From NCBI GenBank assembly GCA_028564705.1, contig JAPXFQ010000082.1, positions 620,001 through 684,000 on the forward strand: DNA of 64,000 bases. Direction: 5' to 3'. This stretch comes from Apricaphanius iberus. Its lineage: Eukaryota > Chordata > Actinopteri > Cyprinodontiformes > Aphaniidae. The notes beneath the pieces are model-generated. The model made no database searches, had not been told where the DNA came from, and saw only the letters and a program-made list of their open reading frames with translations. Positions 23,080-32,529 of the stretch are shown in pieces; the stretch's first letter is position 1, and each line of letters opens with the position of its first letter. Both the position numbers and the translations under genes were made by a program.

Positions 23080-23502
23080 GTAAAAGGCTGCGGTTTAAAA
23101 CGTGACGGCACCCAGCTGGAGCCACACGGAGCGGCAGCGCACAGGCGAACTCCTCATCCCACCAGGCTGTGATGCACACGGCTGACGCCGCGCTCCTGTA
23201 GTCCGCACACAGGCGAACACTGGCGTGGGAATCGGTCCCTGCTGCGCATCATCTGGAACAGCGTTGGGGGGAAATCCTGCAATTTCATAAGCGACTCTCT
23301 CCGTGTGTGAGTGCGTGTGTGCGTGTGATTCTATGCTCAGGATTTTTTAATTTTTTTTTTTTTTTATGAAGCGATCGTTGTTGAGAATAATCCGTTTTTT
23401 AGGTGAACGTTTCCATCGGAGGAAAAGGGGGGATTCTGGACTTTGCAGAACGCAGGGCTTCTCAATTCCGATAGATAATCACCAAATATAGGCTTTAAGA
23501 AG
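23080..23502 (+). promoter_or_regulatory. vsnl1: Candidate VSNL1 promoter and untranslated first exon
   Basis: A relatively GC- and CpG-rich stretch ends in a strong donor, AAGAAG|GTAAGAGG, at 23502. A TATA-like TTTAAAA followed by a CRE-like GTGACG lies near 23095. VSNL1 needs an upstream non-coding exon because its ATG is 5 bases after a splice acceptor, and the human gene also begins with untranslated sequence well upstream. The link is inferred from strand, order and splice signals; intron 1 would then be 9.0 kb. Confidence 0.4.
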
Positions 23503-23589
23503 GTAAGAGGCGGCTGTCTGTCTGCTTGCGTGCATGTCCTGTTGGTTTTATTCTTCTTACATACAGCCTTCTCGATATGTGTATGAGTC

Positions 23590-23612
23590 TGTGTGTGTGT
23601 GTGTGTGTGTGG
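23590..23612. repeat. GT dinucleotide microsatellite
   Basis: A run of about 11 GT units just downstream of the candidate VSNL1 first exon. Confidence 0.85.
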
Positions 23613-24505
23613 TTTCTGTGTGAGCGCATGATGGTTCATGGGGATGAATGGGGATGGAGGAGAAGGCTGGCTCTGAGGCACAGGCTGCGCATCCATGAAA
23701 ACAAAGCCTCTGCGCTCCGCCTGGAATCCGCTAGAAGACCAGAAACCAAACAAAAACGATTTATTATCTGAAACAATAAAATGTCTTTCGGTTTAAGATG
23801 CGCTACTTGGCCTTTAAACGCCTCTAACGAGGCTCTGCGGAGGTTGTGGGGAAGCTGGGTTGTGTGTTCAGACGTGGAATATGTATTAGATTCATTTGAA
23901 AAGGTGTGTCGGTTATATGACTCTTTTTAATATCAGTCGCTTAGATGAGTTGAAAAGATGTGATTGCGTGCAGGATGGGGGGGGGGGGGATCTGGTGGGG
24001 AAACGCTTTCACTGCGTCGTTTCTATCGGAATGCAGCAGCGCTCTCCCTCTCCGCTCACACAGGAGGCGGACGGCTCTAATACCATTAAGTCATTTGTTA
24101 TTGCTCAAAGCGCCAAAGGGGAGCACGGCATCTCCTGGCATCCCGTCTGACAGAAGACGCGTAGCTGAGGCGTGAGCAATTTTCTTTTATATTTGGATTA
24201 TTTAAAAAAACATAACGCCGCAGTATGCCGACCTCCTTGTCCAACTGTTCCCGTCCCCCTTCTGCAAACTGTTTGTCCTCAAGGTCATTCATGGTAGCCC
24301 AGCAGTTCAAAGCGCAGATCTGCAGGGACAACAGCCATTAATGCGGCCTGGGACTGGGTCCGTGTGGCGCAGAAGGGGCCGAACGTCAATCGCGGTGCTT
24401 TGCGCAGATTTTGGGCTGCGACGCTCTTTAGTGCTGCTGCTTGTTGCGGAAGGCCCGAGTCAACGCAGTGCAGTGTATGGCGGAGCTGTCCAGCCTGCTG
24501 TCAGG

Positions 24506-24529
24506 CTGCTGCTGCTGCTGCTGCTGCTG
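24506..24529. repeat. (CTG)8 trinucleotide repeat
   Basis: Eight uninterrupted CTG units lie in GC-rich DNA inside the presumed VSNL1 first intron. The surrounding 23940-24560 region is CpG-rich compared with the window as a whole, but no splice-bounded frame was found. Confidence 0.85.
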
Positions 24530-24817
24530 CAGAGATGTGGACCATATGGTAGCATGCAAAATGAATCCATACCCGTCCAACTTTTGTAATGGAGTTATGC
24601 TTTATGTCTACATCAAACGAAATGTGAGGAATAAATGTAAAATGACAGGGAATCGAAATATTGGTCCAACATCCTTTGCTACACTTTAAACTTTACCTGT
24701 ACAACACAGCTCAAGATCAGTGAGACTGGATGGAGATCAGTCATGAATTTTCGTTTTTAGGGCTTGCTAAGGATTCTCTGATGGATCTAAGTCTGGACTT
24801 TGATCTTTGACTTGATG

Positions 24818-24925
<108 letters not shown>

Positions 24926-25006
24926 AAAATAATAGAAGGCAGCTAAAGAAAGGTTGAGAACAGTTAGGAATGGAAACAAGAATAGTCAATAAAGTAGACA
25001 AAACAT

Positions 25007-25246
25007 TAGGGATGCACCCATACTGGTACTGGTTTTGGGTATCGGGCCGATACTGTTCTAATGTACTTGTATCACTATCGGTTAGGTAATCGATAACATA
25101 ATATATATTTTTTTTATCTAATTCACCGTCATTTGTCTTAACAAGCAGAGAATTAAATAAAAATCTTCCAATTCATTGCATTTTTGTGTGCGCGTGATGT
25201 AGAAGTATCAGTACTGTTTGAAAAATGTGGTATCGTTGCATCCATA
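25007..25246. mobile_element. hAT-type MITE, 240 bp, with perfect 8-bp target duplication
   Basis: CAAAACAT at 24999-25006 is repeated exactly at 25247-25254. The ends TAGGGATGCA and, read in reverse, TATGGATGCA match at 9 of 10 bases. The body contains repeated GTATCGG/CCGATAC motifs. No coding capacity. The 8-bp duplication and the end sequence fit the hAT superfamily. A related longer element lies at 62767-63216. Confidence 0.8.
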
Positions 25247-25467
25247 CAAAACATCTATATCTAACAAGAACTTTATATGCATTTATTGTTTTATACAGCT
25301 GTAAAAATCTACCCTAGAAATCTAGACAAACCAGAGAAGCAAAAGATTTTGCTCTGCAGGTTTGTCTATTCACAATCCACTGTAGCCTCAGCAGGTCTAC
25401 CATCGACTCTGCTAAATGTAGGCCAGGCCAGTCACAGCGCTCTATGTTTGTCTGTTTGAGAGATGTT

Positions 25468-25978
25468 GGGCTGCACCGTTGGTAGCTCTGTTGCTTTGCA
25501 GCAAGAAGGCCCACATTCCAATCTTGGTCCGGGTCTTTGTAGTTTGTATGTTCTTGTGCATGCATGGGTTCCTTCCGGGTACTCCAGCTTCCCCCCACAG
25601 TCCAAAACCATGACTGTTTGGTGAACTGGTTTATAAATTTCACTTAGGTATGAGTATGTGTGTGTGTGTGTGTGTGGACATGGTATTACTATCTTCGTGG
25701 GGACCAAAAATTGGAAGTGTACTATTCTTGTGGGGACCGACAGCCGTTGTGGGGACCCAAATCCCAGTCCCCACAAGTTTGAAGGCCTGAGATGTCCCCA
25801 CAAGTAATAAAAACCCAACGTGTGTGTGCATGGTTGTTTGTACTGTGTATCTCTTTGTTGCCCTGTGATGGACTGGTGACCTGTCCAGGGTGTACCACGC
25901 CTCTCTCCCAATGACCATTGGAGATAGACACCAAACCCCCATTTAGGATAAGGGGAATAGATAATGGATGGATGGGTG
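25468..25978. mobile_element. Dispersed teleost repeat with GATGGATGG tail, interrupted by another repeat
   Basis: The left block (GGGCTGCACCGTTGGTAGCT to about 25645) and the right block (GTGATGGACTGGTGACCTGT to ATGGATGGATGGG) are the two halves of a repeat common in teleosts, with a tRNA-like head and a GATG-type tail. Between them (about 25655-25830) is a GT microsatellite followed by a GGGGACC-rich block. Pieces of the same family in reverse are at about 34190-34440. It is SINE-like, but the exact family is not assigned. Confidence 0.5.
25655..25830. repeat. GT microsatellite plus GTGGGGACC-rich block
   Basis: After (GT)n comes CGTGGGGACC, TTGTGGGGACC and TTGTGGGGACCC at roughly 30-35 base spacing, followed by two inverted CCCCACAAG copies. 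This composite unit, flanked by GT runs, interrupts the surrounding dispersed repeat. Confidence 0.55.
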
Positions 25979-25986
25979 GAGATGGC

Positions 25987-26531
25987 TAAAGCTTGGTTTA
26001 TGCCTGAAGCATCTGCGTGGTCCGCACGACTCCACACGGCTCCACGCGGCCAAATTACGTCATTTCAGCAACCACGCCTCTCCGGGCGGCCGCCACGGAG
26101 ACCCAAATTTCCGCGCCGCGCACCTAGCAAATTTTGTAACAACCCGCGTGGAAAAACATGGTGGAGATCCGTAAATACAGACATTTTTATGATTCGGCCG
26201 ATAGAGGTCACTGTGATCAACTGTGTTTTAATGGACGAGTGGACAGTCTCCTTTTTCGTCTTTTTTCCTAAGTAAAAAGCATAAAAGTTCTGCTTTGTTT
26301 AAGCTCACGGGTGTCACAATCTTGTAAACAACAGTGATTACTACTTCTACGGGGGTGTAGTGTTGTATGTATGCTGTAGAGCCTCATCACCCCCTACAGT
26401 CTTCAAGAATGTTGGTTCTCAGCAGGGACAAGCCGCAAAAAGTATAAACACTGCTAGAAGGCGTCTCGGCCGGTTCCGCACGTCTTATTTCCGTGCAGAA
26501 TGTACATGCGTCAAGCATAAACCAAGTTTAA
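25987..26531. mobile_element. Harbinger-like MITE with TAA duplications
   Basis: TAA at 25987-25989 and 26529-26531 flanks a 539-bp element. The left end AGCTTGGTTTATGCCTGA and the right end, read in reverse, AACTTGGTTTATGCTTGA match at 16 of 18 bases. The interior is GC-rich. A TWA target duplication is typical of PIF/Harbinger. There is no transposase. Confidence 0.55.
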
Positions 26532-26819
26532 TGGTGTGTTCCTTTTCCTGTTGGAAATTCTAACTTCGGAGGGGGAAAAGTGAACTGGCATGACCCATGA
26601 AGTAGGACCTTTGTCCTGCAGCGTTTAGGTACGTCTCTGTTCCATCACAGCTGAATTAAATGGATGAATTACCTCCAAACCATGCAATCTTTTCTAAGAA
26701 GTTATGGTTATAACTTCTACATTTGATTATTTCCTCCATCTAATAGCTGCAGGACACTGGCCCTTAAAGGAGTGGAGTTTTGATGGATGCCCATGTCTTA
26801 GTCAGTTCTTCCAAACTCT

Positions 26820-27775
26820 TTAATTTGCGGGTGATGGATTGATCAGAGCTCTTTGAGGTCATTTGAGTACAGTGAACTCATAGTCATATTCAAGAAACCG
26901 GTCTGAGAGGATTGGAGGTATATGACACGGCAAATTATCCTCCTGGAAGTAGCCTTTAGAAGATGGGTACACTCTGGTCATAAAGGGATGGACTCGGTCA
27001 GCAACAATACTCAGGTAGGCTGTGATGTTGCAACGATGATCAATTGGTACTAAGGGGCCAAAAGTGTGACGAGAAAATGTCCCCCCACACCATTACACCA
27101 CCACCACCAGCCTGATCCTTTGATACAAGGCAGGATGGATTCATGTCTTTCATATTGACACCAAATTCTTACGCTACCATCTCAATGTCGCAGCAGAAAT
27201 TGAGTGTCATCAGACCAGGCAACATTTTTTTCCAATCTTCTGTTGTCTAATTTTGGTGAGCCTGTATGAATTGTAGCTTCAGTTTCCTGTTCTTAGCTGA
27301 CAGGTGTGGCACCCGGTGTGGTCATCGGTTCATGTAGCCCATCTGCCTCAAGGTTCGATGTGTTGTGCGTTCAGAGATGTTCTTCTGCATACAAGTGGTT
27401 ATTTGAGTTACTGTTGCCTTTCTATCAGCTCGAACCAGTCTGGCCATTCTCCTCTGTGCTCTGGCATCAACAAGGTATTTTCACCCACAGAGCAGCTGCT
27501 CACTGGATATTTTCCTTTTTCCAGACCATTCTCTGTAAGCCCTAGAGCTGGTTGTGCGTGAAAATCCCAGTAGAGCAGCAGCTTCTGAAATACTCAGACC
27601 AGCCTGTCTGGCACCAACAACCATGGCACGTTCATAGTCACATAAATCCCCCCCCCCCCCCCCATTTTGATGCTCGGTTTGAACTGCAGCAGATCATCTC
27701 GATACATGTGATTGGCCGATTCGAAATTTGCGTCAACAAGAAGCTGTGCCTAATAAAGTGGCCAATGAGTGTATA
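26820..27775 (-). mobile_element. Decayed Tc1-like transposon with recognisable transposase
   Basis: The reverse strand follows a Tc1-like element that is abundant in fish. The right end (CCTAATAAAGTGGCCAATGA, 27749) is its terminal repeat. Inside, reverse-strand stretches match the helix-turn-helix and DDE parts of the transposase, with several stops and indels. A run of 16 C at 27648-27663 has replaced part of the 5' region. The left end is not clear. Confidence 0.6.
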
Positions 27776-27979
27776 TTATATTAGCGTAAAGTGGGCTGGA
27801 TGACAGTGGTAACCAGAATTTCTGATTAGAATTTATGCAGCACAATGAAAACTATTTCCTGTCCACTTCATCATTATACACATACTTTGTGTTGGTTTGT
27901 TATGTGAAGCTCCCTATGAAACACATCAGACGTTTGCAGTTGTGACATGATAAAAAGCATATGATGATATTTGCATGGT

Positions 27980-28235
27980 GCTTTTTATTGTTCTGGGCCT
28001 ACCCTTCTCTGACCTCTGTGTTCCCACATCTAATTAATATCTGGTTGTTTCATTAGTTTAATTATGCATCAGAAAATCTGTCTATTCTTGGCCATATTAT
28101 GCCATTTGCCACAACATAAGTCAATAATTTATGAACGTGGGGCTTCTGAGAGACTGCAGGAGTTTTCATAACTGTTGCTAAGTGCCTTCATCATGTGGAT
28201 AACGAACTAATCCGAAGCTGATGGCACACCGGACT
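27980..28235. promoter_or_regulatory. Candidate conserved non-coding element in VSNL1 intron 1
   Basis: Dense homeodomain- and octamer-like motifs occur in a repeat-free stretch: CATCTAATTAATATCTGG, TTAGTTTAATTATGCATCAG, GTCAATAATTTATGAACG. No frame or transposon explains it. This kind of composition is common in vertebrate enhancers near neural genes. Inference only. Confidence 0.25.
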
Positions 28236-31012
28236 GTCCACAGCTGCTTTTAAGCACAGCGGTAGTCACAGACCACTCAGTTATAAGCCAAAATTCCCCA
28301 CTGATCCAGATTAACGCTAGGCCTGCTGCGTGTTTCTGCGTGTCTGTGCCCCCCCCTCGCCCCAACCCCTCCACTGCTCCACTGTGCGGACTCACAGCTG
28401 CTGTGTCTCTCTTACATGCAAGCAGAGGCTTTGTTGTGATTGTCATCGGCGTGTGGGACAGTGTTTGCAGTGGAAACTTGATAGCAGCGATCGAACATTT
28501 GGTGAACTGGATCTGCTCTGACAGTGATGATCCAGGTCAAAGCTTACCGGGGGCCCGACGCCTGGCACAGACATGGGGGCACAGAAATAGAACGCGAGCA
28601 TCATGGAACTATCTGTGCTTCCATCCAAGAAGAGGCTCAAATCCATTTATTCTCATTTTTTTTGTATGACTAATAGCAAAAAGCAGAACCAGACCTTTTC
28701 TTTGAGAACTGATTAATGTGAAACATCAGAGATAAAATACAAAAAGAGCCACATAAAATATACACAGTACCCTTACATTGTGGCACCTCAGTCAGAAATC
28801 ACAATTATTTGGTGGACCAGGTGTCTGCAACCTGTGGCTCTGGAAACACAAATCACTCTTTAAAACTTTAAATTAAAAAAAGTAAAGAACCAGGTGGTAT
28901 TTTTAACTGTCAGTGCGCCCCAGAGCAGCTGTGGCTACAGCGTAGCTCACCATCGACGGTGTGTATGTGTGCCTAAATTGGTGAATGACTAAATGTAGTG
29001 TAAAGCCCTTTGGGGTCTATAGGGACTAAGTAATGCGCTACAGAAATACATACAATTTACCATTTAATATAATATATATTGATATAATAGTAACTGTAGT
29101 TTTTTTTATGAAATAATTGCACTGAATATTAACAACAGAATAACACTAAACGCATCAGTAATATTTGTTTTGGATACATCTATGTTTCCTTTTATTAAGT
29201 TAAAAACTATGTTCTTTTTTTAAATTTCCAACTCATGTCAACATCCCATAGAATGGCAAAAGCTTGTTTTTCTTTATTTTCAAGCTTAAATATAGAAATA
29301 AAATGTGATACTTTAAAACATTACAAAACATTTCCATATATACATTATCATTAATAGACATTTTCAAAACATCTTGTAACAATTCGGCTCTAAATGAGTT
29401 TGTTCTGCAGAATTGAGGGCGAAAACACCTCTTTGAAGTTTTTAAAGTTTGCAGACCCCTGTGATAGACAGAGTTGGGAGTAATGAATTACAGGAATATA
29501 TTATTTTTTCAATAAATAAGTTATGTATTGTATTAGTTACAAAATATATAGCAATATATTACTAGTTACAATTTCAGTAACTCAAGTTACAAGCGAATTT
29601 TAAATTGCTTTTCTGGCCAATTAATACAACAGACCAAATCAAGTTGGATACGTTAGAACAAGATCCACCGTTGCGCAAAACTAAAATATCAGAGAATCAG
29701 GATGGCCGAGGAAAAGATCGACTGTACATCTTAACAGCGACATTATTCACTCTGTTTTCCTAACCATCTGTTGTAAGACTTCAGTCTCAGGAGTTTCATC
29801 TTTGTCAACCATCTTTATGATGAGCACCTGCAGCACCTTCTATTGATTATATTTAACAAACATTACCATGAAATAGAAGCCATGCAAAGGAACTAGAGAC
29901 TTAATTTTAATAAAATAGTGTCAAAAATAAAGTATTTGTGTTGTGACATTTTTGTGAAATGTAAATTGATGGTGGTTTAGAACACGTGTTAGACATTTAA
30001 GATATTTTGCCAAAAGTAACTTCAAATAGTGTAACTCAGTTACATCTTTAAGACAGTAATATGTAATTTAAACATATTACATGTTTGACATTGTAACTAA
30101 TAATGTGAAATATATTACAATTTCTTTTAACTCTTTTAACCACTGACGTTGGGTGGATACAAACTGATACAAATGTAATAAAAACCTGAAAATGTGGCTT
30201 TTGCTTTTAATCCACCCTTGATTCGGATGTCTTCATATCAAGTTCTTTGCATAAATCATTAATTCTGTAGAGAGTAATTTTGTATGTAATTTAATGCCAG
30301 ATAAAATTACAAAAATGATCCAAGTTAACTCTGGACCTTGGGGGAGAAAATCTGTTGACGTAATGCTTGACATAGTTGATATAACTATTTCAGTTTTCTC
30401 ACAGTAGGTATATGCAGGAACGTGTTATGGTCCAATAAATACTAAAAGGAGTGAATTTACTTTGTGCTTTTATAGTCGGCCAGCCACTTATAGCCCAAGA
30501 ACCAGATTCCTACCATCTCCGACAGTGGCAGCATTATGCTGTGGGCATACTTTTCTTCCCATCAGAGTTGATGGGAAGATACATGGAGCTAAATACAGGA
30601 AAAGTCTCCAACTTTGACATATTTATATGCTCCTACGAGCCTATATTCAAATATAAGGGCGGCTGCCCTTGAGAACTGGTGTTTGTGACCTGAAACTTTA
30701 GCAAAGGTTCCAGTCTCAAAGAATGCGTTAAGCTGGGATCATACTGTGTGTTTTTGCCCGTCATAGGCCTTTTTCCTTCGTCATGAAAAGACGAGAAACG
30801 TTTGTGTGATACACAGCTCTGCGCCTGCACAGTGTGACGTGCACCCTCATAGCTTATTAAGTGCTTACACAACTAAAACCAGCCACTGGAAGTCTTCAAG
30901 CAATTTCAGAAATTTTACAACTCCCTGTCTCCCATTGACCGATGAAAATGCTCCGAGAGTAAGATGTCGTGCAGTTTGACCCACCATCTGTGGAGCTTGC
31001 ACAGCTGTCAAC
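28236..31012. other. Presumed VSNL1 intron 1 DNA with repeat fragments; no gene seen
   Basis: At 28955-29065 a common fish repeat tail (AGTGTAAAGCCCTTTGGGGT) appears. At 29466-30150 a stretch starting CAGAGTTGGGAGTAATG resembles a dispersed fish element, but its ends do not pair convincingly. The rest is AT-rich with no supported feature. Confidence 0.35.
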
Positions 31013-31324
31013 ACTACATCTAGTCTTGGTCAGCTGTATCCGTAGAAGGGGAATGCTTAGGGCAGTCCAAATGCTGCTTGTAATAAGGATTAACCTCAAA
31101 CGCCGTAACTCTACCACGTTTATATTCTCGTTTATTTTCTGCTGGGCACTTCCGAGGTGTTCGTAAAGAGCTGTATCTGTATCCTAAGGATACAGGTGAT
31201 CAAGACTAGATGTATAACTACCGCTGAATGGCTCAAACTGGCTCCAAACTTCTAAGGGTGATTGAAAAAAAAACAGCTAAAAATAAGGTCCAGGATTAAA
31301 AAAAACGAAATTCCCCTTTGAAGT
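31013..31324. mobile_element. Second, truncated copy of the piggyBac-like MITE
   Basis: Sequence from CATCTAGTCTTGGTCAGCTG (31017) to ATTCCCCTTTGAAG closely follows the element at 9596-10139, including TAATAAGGATTAACC, GCACTTCCGAGGTGTTCGT and CTGAATGGCTCAAACTGGCT. The left terminal part is missing or diverged, and the right TTAA is mutated. Confidence 0.55.
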
Positions 31325-31510
31325 CCAAGCATTTGATGATGCTCTCCATCCAATCTAACAGAGCTTAAAGTAGAAGAACGGGCAAAGATTTCCACTCACA
31401 TGTACAAAGCTGGTAAAGACATGCCCCAAGCAGGTGGTAGTTGTAACTGCAGCCAAAGGGTGCATCTACAAGGGATACATTAGTTCGTGTCGGTCCATGA
31501 AAATCCTGAT

Positions 31511-32165
31511 ATCAATCAATCAATCAATCAAACTTTATTTATAAAGCGATTTTTCAACAACAAAAGCTTCTCAAAGTGCTTTACAGGTTAAAATGACCAC
31601 ACAAACCCCACCCTTCCCGAACCAAAAATAGAATCCTCATCACAACTATTGCCCCCGCCACCACCCCCACCCCAATCCAACCCATCTCCCACACAAACAT
31701 ACAAGCAACAGAAACAAAAGGAACAAGGGGTTGAGTACAGATGAGCCAGGAAACACCATCATGGGAGCCATCTGCATCGGCAGCAGCAGATCAACAGCAG
31801 CAGAAAAGGCATTGACCCAGGGCAGCCGGAGGAGGGAGGGCTGGTACCCCCACCTCCACCCAGGCACTGCCTGGATAGCACCCAGGCAGCCAAAGCTGAT
31901 CACCGCCCCCGATGCAAAGGGCTCCCACAGAGGAAACACTGGAAGGAAAATTAAAATAAGAAGATAAAATATTAAAATAAACAGTAGAAAATGAGATTAA
32001 GTATTAAAATACTGATAAAATGTTGAGACTGATAGCATCCCAAATTATAAAACATAAAACAATGGTAAAATATCAGATAACAGTTAAATAATAAATAATA
32101 ATCAGTTAAAAACTAAACTAAAAATTAAATCAAATAAAACATACAGAGCGATAAAACAGATATTA
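31511..32165 (-). mobile_element. 5'-truncated LINE 3' end
   Basis: It begins with (AATC)n at 31515-31530 followed by AAACTTTATTTATAAAGCG, the reversed 3' tail of an L2/Rex-like LINE. The body shares GGGAGCCATCTG, a CCCACCTCCACCCAGGCACT region and ACAGAGGAAACACTGGAAGG with the larger copy at 62308-64000. Only 3' UTR sequence is present here; the open frames inside are not coding. Confidence 0.6.
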
Positions 32166-32529
32166 ATGATATTTTGATATAACACAAAGTTTTTTGTTCA
32201 ACTCCAAGGGGTATGACTATCTTATGCAAAACACCATAGTGGCTGCATTTGTTTTGTTGCTGTTTGTCTGATAGCAACAGCTCAAATAATTTATGGAAAG
32301 AGGTTGAGGAGTGTCTGACAAGGTTCAGACATAAACTGTATATATTACGGCTTCAGAGCCCTGATCCTGGAGCGTCTCTTACTATGTTGCAGCAGGAGTC
32401 CTGCTCGTAAAGAAACAATACAAATTTAAGGTCTAAATTCCTCACTGACATTAAAAGTGAGATTTCTATGAAGTTCACTCTCAGGCACAGTGGAATTAAT
32501 CACTGACATGTTCTTTTACCACAGGGATC

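Noticed and set aside
25468..25560. Possible tRNA gene (A-box-like GGTAGCTCTGTTG)
   Set aside because: No cloverleaf can be formed and the B-box is degraded; it is the head of a SINE-like dispersed repeat.
25432..26037. A 201-codon reverse-strand frame
   Set aside because: It runs through a dispersed repeat and a GT microsatellite, with repetitive composition and no domain.
29466..30151. Element starting CAGAGTTGGGAGTAATG
   Set aside because: The supposed right end does not pair with it as an inverted repeat and no target duplication was found, so the boundaries are unsupported.
31500..31540. AATC repeats considered as a CRISPR or tandem array
   Set aside because: It is a simple microsatellite at a LINE 3' end, with no spacers.
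31646..31967. Open frames on both strands in a GC-rich stretch
   Set aside because: The DNA is the 3' UTR of a LINE that recurs at 62.5 kb; the frames are not conserved between the copies.
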